Of a stretch of DNA of 64,000 nucleotides, positions 1-7,569 are shown piece by piece. A program made the translations under genes and the position numbers. Under the pieces are notes generated by a model, which did no database searches, was not told the DNA's origin, and saw only the letters and a program-made list of their open reading frames with translations. The stretch comes from Olsenella sp. SW781 (lineage in GTDB: Bacteria; Actinomycetota; Coriobacteriia; Coriobacteriales; Atopobiaceae). Position 1 is the stretch's first letter; every line of letters starts with the position of its first letter. Where the stretch lies: positions 57,306 to 121,305 of the forward strand of contig NZ_SJOU01000008.1 in the NCBI RefSeq assembly GCF_012027725.1. The letters run 5' to 3'.

Positions 1-2
1 GC

Positions 3-1067
3 TCGTACTGCTTCTACCGTGACGTCGCGGACCATCGCGCGCACGCGGTGAGGGAGCTCATGTCGGAGGAGACCGTGCACGCGCTCGTGGACCGGGCCCT
101 CGGGCTCGGCCCCGACGCGCAGGTGACCTTCGCCTTCCAGGGCGGCGAGCCCACGCTCGCGGGGCTCGACTTCTTCCGCGCGTTCACGGCCTACGTGGAC
201 GCGCGCCGCACCAACCAGACCGTGAGCTACGCGCTTCAGACCAACGGCCACTCCCTCACGCCCGAGTGGGCAGCCTTCTTCCGGGAGCACGGTTTTCTCG
301 TGGGCGTCTCCGTCGACGCCTACCGGGAGCTCCACGACAGCCTCCGCGGCGACATCCGCCTCGAGCCGACGCACGCGCGCGTCATGGAGTCCATCCGGAT
401 GCTCCGCGAGGCGGGCGTCGAGTTCAACGTCCTCACGGTGCTCTCGGCTCAGCTCGCCCGGCACCCACAGCGGGTGTTCAAGTTCTACCAGCGCGAGAAG
501 ATCGACTACGTGCAGCTCATCCCGTGCCTGGCGGGCTTCGACGGGGAGGGGGAGGAGTACGCCCTCACCCCGCGCGCGTTCTTCTCGTTTTATCGCACGT
601 TCTTCGACCTGTGGCTGCGCGAGGTCCAGGCGGGCCGCTACTTCTCGGTGGGGCTCTTCGACAACGTGATGCAGCTCTCGCTCGGCCAGTGGCCCCAGGC
701 CTGCGGGATGCTCGGCCGCTGCGCCCCGCAGTTCGTCGTGGAGAGCAACGGCGACGTCTATCCCTGCGACTTCTACGCCCTCGACGAGTACCGCTGCGGC
801 AACATCCGGGAGGACTCGCTCGAGGAGATGGCCTCCTGCGAGGTCATGCGCGGGTTTCTGTCCGAGCCGCGCCGGGAGTGCGCGGCCTGCGCCGACTGCC
901 CGTTCGAGGGCATCTGCCACCGCAACTGCAAGCGGCTCAACGCCTCGTACTACGACGAGACGTATTGCGGCTACCGGGAGTTTCTCGAGCACGCGTACGA
1001 GCCCCTCGCCGAGACGGCCCGCGCGCTCGTGCGCCAGCGAATGGGGGACGGTCCCCAATTCGCATAG
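3..1067 (+). CDS. Anaerobic sulfatase-maturating enzyme (radical SAM, SPASM), 5' partial
   Basis: Oxygen-independent enzyme that oxidises the active-site Cys (or Ser) of sulfatases to formylglycine. The frame is open from base 3, and the first residues read SYCFYRDV, the tail of the radical-SAM CxxxCxxC cluster motif, so the gene begins upstream of the window; the in-frame GTG at 48 is internal. The SAM-binding GGEPT motif follows (near base 145). The C-terminal third has the SPASM-type cysteines of two auxiliary 4Fe-4S clusters (CGMLGRC, YPCDFY, CAACADCPFEGIC, YCGY). The next gene is a Cys-type sulfatase, the expected substrate, in the same direction 53 bp downstream. Confidence 0.9.
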   Translation, partial: SYCFYRDVADHRAHAVRELMSEETVHALVDRALGLGPDAQVTFAFQGGEPTLAGLDFFRAFTAYVDARRTNQTVSYALQTNGHSLTPEWAAFFREHGFLVGVSVDAYRELHDSLRGDIRLEPTHARVMESIRMLREAGVEFNVLTVLSAQLARHPQRVFKFYQREKIDYVQLIPCLAGFDGEGEEYALTPRAFFSFYRTFFDLWLREVQAGRYFSVGLFDNVMQLSLGQWPQACGMLGRCAPQFVVESNGDVYPCDFYALDEYRCGNIREDSLEEMASCEVMRGFLSEPRRECAACADCPFEGICHRNCKRLNASYYDETYCGYREFLEHAYEPLAETARALVRQRMGDGPQFA

Positions 1068-1120
1068 AACGTTTCTGCAAATCGGGGGGGCTGCCCCCAA
1101 CCCACGGACAGGGAGGACTG

Positions 1121-2608
1121 ATGGCAAGCATTTCAGGCGACGGCCTCGAGAGCCGCCGTCCCAACGTCGTCCTGATCATGTGCGACCAGTTCAGGGGGGA
1201 CTGCCTCGGCTTTGACGGCCACCCCGACGTGAAGACGCCCTATCTGGACACGCTCGCCGCGCAGGGCACCTACTTCGAGAACGCGCACGCGGCGTGCCCG
1301 AGCTGCATCCCGGCGCGCGCGTCGCTGCTCACGGGCACTACGCCCGCGACCAACGGCCGCGTGGGCTACCAGGACGGCGTTCCCTGGCGCTACGAGCACA
1401 TGATGCCGGAGGAGTTCTCGGCCGCCGGGTACCAGACGGCGATGGTGGGCAAGATGCACGTGCACCCGCCGCGCCTGGCCTGCGGCTTCCAGCACCTGCG
1501 CCTGCACGACGGCTACATCGGCCACTACCGCAAGGCCAACCTCCCGCACTGGATGCACCAGGACGTCTCTGACGACTACCTGCGCTTCCTCCGCTCCGAG
1601 CTGGGTCCCGAGGCGGATGTCAACGGCACGGGCGTGGAGAACAACTCCTGGATCTCGCGTCCGTGGGTCTACGAGGAGCGCCTCCACCCCACCAACTGGG
1701 TCGTCGACGAGTCCATCCGCTTCCTCGAGACGCGTGACCGCACCCGCCCGTTCTTCCTCATGGCGAGCTTCGTTCGCCCGCACCCGCCCTTCGACGCCCC
1801 CGCGGCCTACTACCAGCCGTACCTCGACCGCGAGCTGCGCGAGCCGGCGCACGGGGACTGGGAGGACGCCGAGGCCACCGAGCGCGACGGCATGGTCATC
1901 GACAGCGTGCACGGCTGCCGCGACGCCACGCTGCGCCACGAGGCCATGGCGGGCTACTACGGCTGCATCACGCACCTCGACCACCAGATCGGCCGGCTCA
2001 TCACGGCGCTCGAGAACGACGAGACCTACGAGAACACCGTGGTGCTCTTCACGGCGGACCACGGCGAGATGCTCTTCGACCACAGCTCGTTCCGCAAGGT
2101 GCTTCCCTACGAGGGGAGCGCGCGCATCCCCTTCATCGTGCGCGTGGGCTCCAAGGTGCTGCCCGGCGGACGGCCGGCGCCCCGGCGCTCGGACGCGGTG
2201 GTGGAGCTCATGGACGTCATGCCCACCCTGCTCGACCTCGTGGGCGCCGAGGTGCCCGAGACCGTCGAGGGCTCCTCGCTCAGAGGCGAGATCACGGGCG
2301 AGAAGAGCCTCGAGCGCGCGTACCTCCACGGCGAGCACTCCGGAAGCCACGAGCAGTCCAACCAGTGGATCTTGACCAGGCACGACAAGTACGTCTGGTT
2401 CACCCAGACGGGCGTGGAGCGCTACTTCGACCTCGATGCCGACCCGCGCGAGGAGCACGACCTCGCCCGTGACCCGGCCCATGCCGAGCGCGTCGCGGAG
2501 CTCAGTGCCATACTCATAGACGAGCTGCGCGGTCGCGAAGAGGGCTACGTCGAGAACGACGGGCTCGTCGTGGGCAGGACGCCCAGGACCGTATTGGAGA
2601 GAGGCTAG
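1121..2608 (+). CDS. Cys-type sulfatase (arylsulfatase family)
   Basis: Hydrolyses sulfate esters, probably on host glycans. The 495-residue protein starts at ATG 1121 behind a GGGAGG ribosome site; the open frame continues far upstream but that part overlaps the maturase gene and is out-of-frame shadow. Cys62 lies in the C-x-P-x-R formylglycine signature (CIPARASLLTG). Metal-binding acidic residues are visible as MCDQFRGD near the N-terminus and FTADHGEMLFDH later. No signal peptide is seen, so it probably acts in the cytoplasm. It pairs with the upstream maturase. Substrate (glycosaminoglycan, mucin glycan or choline sulfate) cannot be read from sequence. Confidence 0.9.
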   Translation: MASISGDGLESRRPNVVLIMCDQFRGDCLGFDGHPDVKTPYLDTLAAQGTYFENAHAACPSCIPARASLLTGTTPATNGRVGYQDGVPWRYEHMMPEEFSAAGYQTAMVGKMHVHPPRLACGFQHLRLHDGYIGHYRKANLPHWMHQDVSDDYLRFLRSELGPEADVNGTGVENNSWISRPWVYEERLHPTNWVVDESIRFLETRDRTRPFFLMASFVRPHPPFDAPAAYYQPYLDRELREPAHGDWEDAEATERDGMVIDSVHGCRDATLRHEAMAGYYGCITHLDHQIGRLITALENDETYENTVVLFTADHGEMLFDHSSFRKVLPYEGSARIPFIVRVGSKVLPGGRPAPRRSDAVVELMDVMPTLLDLVGAEVPETVEGSSLRGEITGEKSLERAYLHGEHSGSHEQSNQWILTRHDKYVWFTQTGVERYFDLDADPREEHDLARDPAHAERVAELSAILIDELRGREEGYVENDGLVVGRTPRTVLERG

Positions 2609-2638
2609 GGCGCCTGACGGCGTCGGGAGGAGAGGCAC

Positions 2639-3277
2639 ATGGACCTCAGGCTGATAGGAATCATCGTGGTGGCGCTCTGCGTCATCTCGCTCGTCTACAC
2701 CGAGGTCCAGAAGCGCCTCATCTTCTCGAGGTACGAGAAGCTCTTCGAGAAGGGCGACTTCGAGGGCTGCCTGCGGGTTCTCGAGGGACCCGTCGCGAAG
2801 ATCGTCTACCCGCGCTACAACCAGCTCTACATGCGCCTCAACGCGCAGATGTGCCTCGCGGACACGGACGCCTCGCGGCGCACCATCGACGAGATGCTCG
2901 AGCTGAACTCGAGCGACAAGCAGCGACTCGTGCTGCTCCTGCGCGCCTTCAACTTCTTCGTCGAGCAGGAGGACTACGAGCGCGCGGGCGAGCTGCTCGA
3001 GGAGCTGCGCGAGAAGGCCTCGCCCGAGCAGCTCGCCGGGTGCGAGCGCACCTACGCGATCTTCGCCGAGAAGAGCTCTGCCTACGTCGACCAGATGGAG
3101 GCCGAGCTCAAGGACGCCACGGGGCCGGAGCGCACCACGCTGCTCTACCTGCTCTCCGTCCAGTACGAGAACAAGGGTGACGTCAAGCGGGCGAACGAGT
3201 ATCTTGAGCAGGTCAGAGACGTCTTCGAGGCCGCGGTCGGCCCCGATGCGGGCGCGGACGACGGGGGAAGGGGCTAG
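2639..3277 (+). CDS. Membrane-anchored helical repeat protein, function unknown
   Basis: A 212-residue protein beginning with one hydrophobic segment (about residues 4-20, LIGIIVVALCVISLVYT) followed by a soluble, charged, helix-rich region. Paired-helix patterns such as YEKLFEKGDFEGCLRVLE, EQEDYERAGELLEELREKA and YENKGDVKRANEYLEQ look like TPR-type repeats. It starts 30 bp after the sulfatase stop, behind GGAGGAGAGG, so it is probably cotranscribed. Its role is not recognised; TPR-like anchored proteins often hold partners at the membrane. No catalytic motif is seen. Confidence 0.6.
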   Translation: MDLRLIGIIVVALCVISLVYTEVQKRLIFSRYEKLFEKGDFEGCLRVLEGPVAKIVYPRYNQLYMRLNAQMCLADTDASRRTIDEMLELNSSDKQRLVLLLRAFNFFVEQEDYERAGELLEELREKASPEQLAGCERTYAIFAEKSSAYVDQMEAELKDATGPERTTLLYLLSVQYENKGDVKRANEYLEQVRDVFEAAVGPDAGADDGGRG

Positions 3278-3319
3278 GCGGCTCCCGTCGTTCGCATTCC
3301 CGTCCTAAGGAGGGCTTCC

Positions 3320-4108
3320 ATGCAGGTGCTCGTTCTTCTCGTCAGCTTCTTCGCATGCACCGTCGGCGCCATCTGCGGCATCGGCGGCGGCATCATCATC
3401 AAGCCGGTGCTCGACGCCACGGGCGTGGCGGACGTCGCCACGATCAACTTCCTCTCGGGCTGCACGGTGCTCTCGATGACGCTCTACTCCGTCCTCAAGG
3501 CAAAGCTCTCCGGGACCTCCACGATCGACCCCAAGACCGACACGCCGCTCGCCATCGGCGCCGCGGTGGGCGGCCTTGCGGGCAAGGAGCTCTTCTCCCT
3601 CGTGGCGGGGCTCTTCCCCGACCCCAACACGGCTGGCGCCGTGCAGGCGGGGGCGCTGCTGGTGATTACGCTGGGGACGCTCGTCTACACCATCTATAAG
3701 GAGAAGATCCCCACCCTTCAGGTGACGTCCGCCGTGGCGTGTCTCGCGATCGGCTTCGTCCTGGGCGTGTGCTCCTCGTTCCTCGGCATCGGAGGCGGCC
3801 CCATCAACCTGGTGGTGCTCTTCTACTTCTTCACCATGGCGACCAAGCGCGCCGCCTCGAGCTCGCTCTACATCATCCTGTTCTCCCAGGCCACGAGTAC
3901 CGCGAGCTCCATCGTCACCGGGGGCTACGTGGGCGTGGACCTCGTGCTGCTGGCGGCGATGGTGGTCTGCGGCATCTTGGGCGGCATCGTGGGCCGCAAG
4001 GTCAACGCCAAGATCGACGACAAGACCGTGGACAAGCTCTTCATGGGCCTCATGGTGCTGATCATCCTCATCAACGTGTACAACATCTGGAAGTTCGCGC
4101 TTGCGTAG
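3320..4108 (+). CDS. TSUP/TauE-SafE family transporter
   Basis: Integral membrane protein of 262 residues with the duplicated TauE/SafE (DUF81) architecture. Each half opens with a glycine-rich signature: GAICGIGGGIIIKP near residue 15 and SSFLGIGGGPINLV near residue 152. About eight hydrophobic segments are visible. Family members export sulfite, sulfoacetate or other small organosulfur or carboxylate anions. Its position 3' of a sulfatase gene suggests removal of sulfate or sulfite released by desulfation, but this is inferred from context only. A ribosome site (AAGGAGG) precedes ATG 3320, and a strong hairpin lies downstream. Confidence 0.85.
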   Translation: MQVLVLLVSFFACTVGAICGIGGGIIIKPVLDATGVADVATINFLSGCTVLSMTLYSVLKAKLSGTSTIDPKTDTPLAIGAAVGGLAGKELFSLVAGLFPDPNTAGAVQAGALLVITLGTLVYTIYKEKIPTLQVTSAVACLAIGFVLGVCSSFLGIGGGPINLVVLFYFFTMATKRAASSSLYIILFSQATSTASSIVTGGYVGVDLVLLAAMVVCGILGGIVGRKVNAKIDDKTVDKLFMGLMVLIILINVYNIWKFALA

Positions 4109-4143
4109 GCCGGACAAGACATATCTGACCTGAGCTTTCTCTG

Positions 4144-4179
4144 AAGAGCAAAAGAAATAAAAAAGAGCAAAAGAAATAA
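4144..4179 (+). repeat. Two tandem copies of an A-rich 17-mer
   Basis: The word AAGAGCAAAAGAAATAA occurs at 4144-4160 and again at 4163-4179, just after the TSUP gene. This A-rich patch stands out against the GC-rich background. It may be slippage in an untranslated region; no function is assigned. Confidence 0.6.
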
Positions 4180-4210
4180 ACGGGCCTGCTGAACGGATTG
4201 CGAGGGGCTT

Positions 4211-4250
4211 GCGGCGGGGCGTCCCCCAGCGGACGCCCCGCCGCCTTTCT
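4211..4250 (+). terminator. Rho-independent terminator of the sulfatase operon
   Basis: A perfect 14-bp GC-rich stem (4211-4224 pairing with 4231-4244) with a 6-nt loop is followed by CTTTCT. It lies about 100 bp after the TSUP stop and before the next gene, so it probably ends the sulfatase-operon transcript. Confidence 0.85.
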
Positions 4251-4333
4251 AACGGTTTCGTCATGTTGCCTGCCGCATGCCAGCTGCGGCGCGTTGCCGG
4301 GTATCATGGTAAAAAGGGCGGACGGAGGTGACG

Positions 4334-5659
4334 ATGCGGCTGCGCGGCGAGGGACGGAGACGCACGAGGCGGCGGCGGAGCCTGCTGTTCGTCCTGCTTG
4401 TCACGGTCGTCCTTCTCGACAGCGCGACGCTGGCCGGGGCAGCGGTGCTGCACGCGCGCCGCATCGAGCAGGCGACGGGAGCAAACGCGGTCATCGCGCC
4501 GGAGGTCAGCGCGGTGGAGCGGCCTCCCTCGTTCACGACGGACATCGAGTACGCCGCGCTGTTCTCGGGCGACGGCCATCAGGTCTCCTCACAGGTCACT
4601 TGGGACGACGAGTGGTTCTTCCAGGACCCGACGGCCTACAATGCCGAGCTCGCGCACACCTGCGCGGTCCTCTCCGCCGTCGCCAATGCCGAGAGCGCTT
4701 ACTACCAGCAGGGCTCGAGCGTGCCCGCCTTCGCGGAGAACGCGTTTGCGAGCCTGGGCTTCGACGAGGTGTCGACGGCTTCCTACCGGTATCGCAGTGA
4801 GGTGCTCGACGAGCTGAGGGGGCTTCTCGACGGAACGGACGTCGTTGCCTACACGCTCGCCACGAAGCGCCTGCGCTCGCGGGAGACCGGGGCCGAGAAG
4901 GAGCTCTGCGTCGTGGTGGTGCGCGGGTCGTATGGGTCTGAGTGGCTCTCCAACATCCGGATCGAGGGCACCTCGGACGTGGCGCGCGAGCTGGGAGATG
5001 CCGACCATCTGGGCTTCACGCTCGCCGCCGCCGAGATCGTCCTCGACCTCGAGGAGCGTGCCGTCGCGGTGGACCCCGGGGTGGAGCGGAGCTACCTCTT
5101 CTGCGGACACAGCCGCGGTGGTGCCGTGGCCAACCTCCTCGCGAGCTACGCGGACGGGGCCTCGGGGGCGCACGGTGCGATTCCCTCCGCCGGGGACGTG
5201 CGCGCGTATACCTTTGCCACCCCCAACTGCACCTCGGCGGAAGACGCGCGTGACGCCACCTACGACAACGTCTTCAACGTGCTCAATCCCTCCGACCTGG
5301 TTCCCCAGCTGCCGCTCGCAGAGTGGGGCTACCGCCGGTACGGTCAGGACGTGTGGCTTCCCGCCGAGGGCCAGACGGCCTTCGACCGGTCGTATGGCGC
5401 CATGCGCGACTCGTACGAGCGCAGCATGGGGACGGAGTGCCCCTACGACCCCTCCGACCGGGAGACGGTGGACGGGATGCTGGGCGAGCTGGGGAGCGAG
5501 GTGTCGAGCTTCGACGAGCTCACGTCCCCTGCCGGCCTGCTCACGCTGACCCGTCTCTGCCTTGGCGTCGACGCGGGGCGCCTCCTTGCCAGTCACTACC
5601 CCAACACCTATATTGCCTGGCTCGATGTCGTGGACGCCTCTGCCCTGACATTCGTATAG
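4334..5659 (+). CDS. Membrane-anchored class 3 lipase-like alpha/beta hydrolase
   Basis: A 441-residue protein with an arginine-rich start and one long hydrophobic helix (about residues 17-40), giving an N-terminal anchor or uncleaved signal. The globular part carries the nucleophile elbow GHSRGG with Ser260. The pattern of long spacing and AYTFATPNCTS after the elbow resembles the class 3 lipase/DUF2974 group. Downstream NPSDLVPQLP has the usual catalytic-Asp context (Asp in PSDLVP). ATG 4334 is preferred over GTG 4328 because GGAGG (4324-4328) lies at proper distance from it. It is flanked by a terminator upstream and repeats downstream, so it is probably monocistronic. Substrate unknown. 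Confidence 0.75.
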   Translation: MRLRGEGRRRTRRRRSLLFVLLVTVVLLDSATLAGAAVLHARRIEQATGANAVIAPEVSAVERPPSFTTDIEYAALFSGDGHQVSSQVTWDDEWFFQDPTAYNAELAHTCAVLSAVANAESAYYQQGSSVPAFAENAFASLGFDEVSTASYRYRSEVLDELRGLLDGTDVVAYTLATKRLRSRETGAEKELCVVVVRGSYGSEWLSNIRIEGTSDVARELGDADHLGFTLAAAEIVLDLEERAVAVDPGVERSYLFCGHSRGGAVANLLASYADGASGAHGAIPSAGDVRAYTFATPNCTSAEDARDATYDNVFNVLNPSDLVPQLPLAEWGYRRYGQDVWLPAEGQTAFDRSYGAMRDSYERSMGTECPYDPSDRETVDGMLGELGSEVSSFDELTSPAGLLTLTRLCLGVDAGRLLASHYPNTYIAWLDVVDASALTFV

Positions 5660-5701
5660 CACGTGACGCCCAGATCGGAGCGGCGCTCGACGGCCGTTCG
5701 A

Positions 5702-5804
5702 TGCAATCAGGGGGATAGTGCGAAAAAGTCGGACATGCCTCTGCAGTCAGGGGGATAGTGCGAAAAAGTCGGACATGCCTCTGCAGTCAGGGGGATAGTG
5801 CGAA
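5702..5804 (+). repeat. 40-bp tandem repeat, 2.6 copies
   Basis: Copies begin at 5702, 5742 and 5782. Each starts TGCA(A/G)TCAGGGGGATAGTG and runs CGAAAAAGTCGGACATGCCTC; the third copy breaks after 23 bp. The first two copies differ at one base. The third copy is also the left end of the inverted-repeat element described next. Confidence 0.9.
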
Positions 5805-5931
5805 GGGTTTTTCGCCTCCGTCTGAGTAGCGCCTCTCAAAACATCTGCGTTTATGTGAAATCAAATCAAAATTTGGGGCTCGTGGAGAAGGAAATCGGCA
5901 AAAATGGCTTCGCACTATCCCCCTGATTGCA
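5782..5931. repeat. MITE-like element with 23-bp terminal inverted repeats
   Basis: The left end 5782-5804 is matched by its reverse complement at 5909-5931 with one mismatch (the copy at 5702-5724 matches perfectly). Between them lie 104 bp that are clearly AT-richer than the surroundings and carry no ORF. A degenerate further copy of the end sequence lies inverted near 5955-5975. The 150-bp size with long terminal inverted repeats and no coding sequence fits a miniature non-autonomous element. No transposase is present in the window. Confidence 0.5.
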
Positions 5932-6145
5932 GAGACTGGCTCGAAAGTTTCACACTATCGGGACAATTGCACATAGGGGTATGCCGCTTGCCCGGGCTGT
6001 GCTATCATGTCACGCTAGGCGATGACGGAGAGGTCTGGGCGTCGCGTTGCCAGCGGACAAGAGATGGGGGTCACCGGCTGAGAGCCCCCTCCAAGGCAGA
6101 GGCCCGGAGTTCACTCCACCAGCCGCGACCTGAACGGTCGTGCGG

Positions 6146-6224
6146 CGTGCAAAGGGGACAGTCACTTTTGCACGCTCGGGCGGTCACGCACGGAACGTGC
6201 AAAAGTGACTGTCCCCTTTGCACG
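6146..6224. repeat. REP-like inverted repeat inside the T-box leader
   Basis: Two 29-nt arms (6146-6174 and 6196-6224) are exact reverse complements, separated by 21 nt. Each arm is itself bounded by CGTGCAAA and its complement. A third copy, with one mismatch, occurs at 14577-14605. The copy lies between the presumed Stem I and the antiterminator of the T-box, so the leader RNA must carry an additional long hairpin. Confidence 0.9.
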
Positions 6225-6323
6225 CTCAGTAGGGAAGCCGTCAGTCCCACGGCACGGGGCAGAAGAGCGGGCGCTCGGGGGAGACAACCCGACGCGCCAA
6301 CCGAGGTGGTACCGCGGATCATT

Positions 6324-6366
6324 CCGTCCTTGGGCAGCAGCACGGCTGCCGAGGGGCGGTTTTTTA
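6324..6366 (+). terminator. Intrinsic terminator of the T-box leader
   Basis: The stem CCGTCCTT-GGGCAGC pairs with GGCTGCC-GAGGGGCGG with wobble pairs and one G:G mismatch, followed by TTTTTT at 6360-6365. It is mutually exclusive with the antiterminator formed by the T-box sequence just upstream. Confidence 0.85.
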
Positions 6367-6385
6367 GTAGAGAAGGGATTGCACG

Positions 6386-7465
6386 ATGTCGATGTCCGAC
6401 GACCTCAAGGCGATCGAGGCCCAGTTCCAGGAGGGCCTGGCCGCCGCCGAGACCATGGAGGCCCTCGAGGCCCTGCGCGTGAGCTACCTGGGCAAGAAGG
6501 GCCAGCTCACGGCCATCATGCGTTCGATGGGCAAGGTGCCGCCCGAGGAGCGCCCGGCCATGGGCCAGCTCGCCAACACCGTCCGCGCCACCGTGGACGC
6601 CGCGCTCAAGGCGCGCAAGGAGGAGCTCTCCGCCGCGCTCCTGGAGCAGAAGATGGCCGCCGATGCCGTTGACGTCACGCTGCCGGGACGTCGCCTCTCC
6701 CAGGGCACCCAGCACCTCATCAGCCAGATTCGCGAGGAGATCGAGGACATCTTCGTGGGGCTCGGCTACACCGTCGAGGACGGTCCCTACGTGGAGAGCA
6801 CCTGGTACAACTTCACCGCGCTCAACGCGCCGGAGGACCACCCCAGCCGTTCCGCCAAGGACACCTTCTACGTGGTGGACAACGCGCCGGGCACGATGCT
6901 CCACGCCGAGGAGACCAACGTCCAGGGCGAGTCCGACATCCTGCTGCGCACCCAGACCTCCGGCGTCCAGGTGCACGTTATGGAGAACAAGAAGCCGCCC
7001 ATCTACATGATCTGCCCGGGCACCGTCTTCCGCCCGGATACCGCCGACGCTAACCACCTGCCGCAGTTCACGCAGGTGGAGGGCCTCGTCGTGGACGAGG
7101 GCATCACCTTTGGCGACCTCAAGGGCACGCTTGACTACTTCACGCGCGAGATCTTCGGCAAGGACCGCGCCACGCGCTACCGCCCGCACTTCTTCCCGTT
7201 CACCGAGCCCAGCTGCGAGGTCGACGTCTCCTGCGGCGTCTGCGGCGGCAAGGGCTGCCGCTTCTGCAAGAACACCGGCTGGCTTGAGATCCTGGGCGCC
7301 GGCATGGTGGACCCCAACGTCTTCGAGTTCTGCGGCATCGATCCCGAGAAGTACACCGGATTCGCCTTCGGCATCGGCGTCGAGCGCGTGGCGGCCCTTC
7401 GCTACGACCTGCCCGACCTGCGCATGCTGATGACCGGCGACATGCGCTTCCTCCGTCAGTTCTAA
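6386..7465 (+). CDS. pheS: Phenylalanyl-tRNA synthetase alpha subunit
   Basis: Catalytic alpha subunit of the heterotetrameric class II enzyme that charges tRNA-Phe. The 359-residue length is normal for the family. An N-terminal coiled-coil (about residues 1-90) precedes the catalytic core. Class II motif 2 lies in the region FRPDTADANHLPQFTQVEG and motif 3 is GIGVERVAALRYDLPDLR near the C-terminus. It begins 20 bp after the T-box terminator T-run, with GAAGGGA as ribosome site. pheT follows after a 104-bp gap that holds a large palindrome, so the two genes are probably cotranscribed. Confidence 0.98.
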   Translation: MSMSDDLKAIEAQFQEGLAAAETMEALEALRVSYLGKKGQLTAIMRSMGKVPPEERPAMGQLANTVRATVDAALKARKEELSAALLEQKMAADAVDVTLPGRRLSQGTQHLISQIREEIEDIFVGLGYTVEDGPYVESTWYNFTALNAPEDHPSRSAKDTFYVVDNAPGTMLHAEETNVQGESDILLRTQTSGVQVHVMENKKPPIYMICPGTVFRPDTADANHLPQFTQVEGLVVDEGITFGDLKGTLDYFTREIFGKDRATRYRPHFFPFTEPSCEVDVSCGVCGGKGCRFCKNTGWLEILGAGMVDPNVFEFCGIDPEKYTGFAFGIGVERVAALRYDLPDLRMLMTGDMRFLRQF

Positions 7466-7534
7466 CGCGCCACTGGCGTCAGGTTTATTTGGCATGCCAA
7501 ATAAACCTGACGCCAGTGGCACAGAACTGACGGA
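7452..7534. repeat. Nested palindrome between pheS and pheT
   Basis: A perfect 52-bp palindrome (arms 7469-7494 and 7495-7520, no loop) contains CAGGTTTATTTGGCA and its complement. Outside it a 12-bp inverted repeat (7452-7463 and 7523-7534) continues the symmetry into the last codons and stop of pheS. In the transcript it would form a very long hairpin in the intercistronic region. It has no strong downstream T-run, so an mRNA-processing or REP-like role is likelier than full termination. Confidence 0.9.
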
Positions 7535-7569
7535 AACATGTTTCGAATCGCGCGAGAAGGAGAAGAGAA

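Larger units (their letters stand above)
6012..6366 (+). promoter_or_regulatory. T-box riboswitch leader of pheST (Phe)
   Basis: Senses uncharged tRNA-Phe and controls read-through into pheS-pheT. The conserved T-box GAGGTGGTACCGCGG is at 6303-6317, with the tRNA acceptor-pairing bulge TGGT, whose last base fits the A73 discriminator of tRNA-Phe. The terminator hairpin and T-run follow at 6324-6365. At the 5' side GCGATGACGGAGAGG (6019-6033) looks like the Stem I base, and a candidate specifier codon TTC (Phe) is at 6110-6112. An extended -10-like TGCTATCAT lies at 6000-6008. A palindromic repeat is inserted between Stem I and the antiterminator. The T-box call is firm; Stem I pairing and the specifier are less certain. 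Confidence 0.85.

Noticed and set aside
266..1120. Upstream extension of the sulfatase frame
   Set aside because: It overlaps the maturase gene in another frame and encodes Arg/Pro-rich noise; ATG 1121 has a ribosome site.
5702..5804. CRISPR array
   Set aside because: The 40-bp units are immediate tandem copies without spacers and no cas genes are present.
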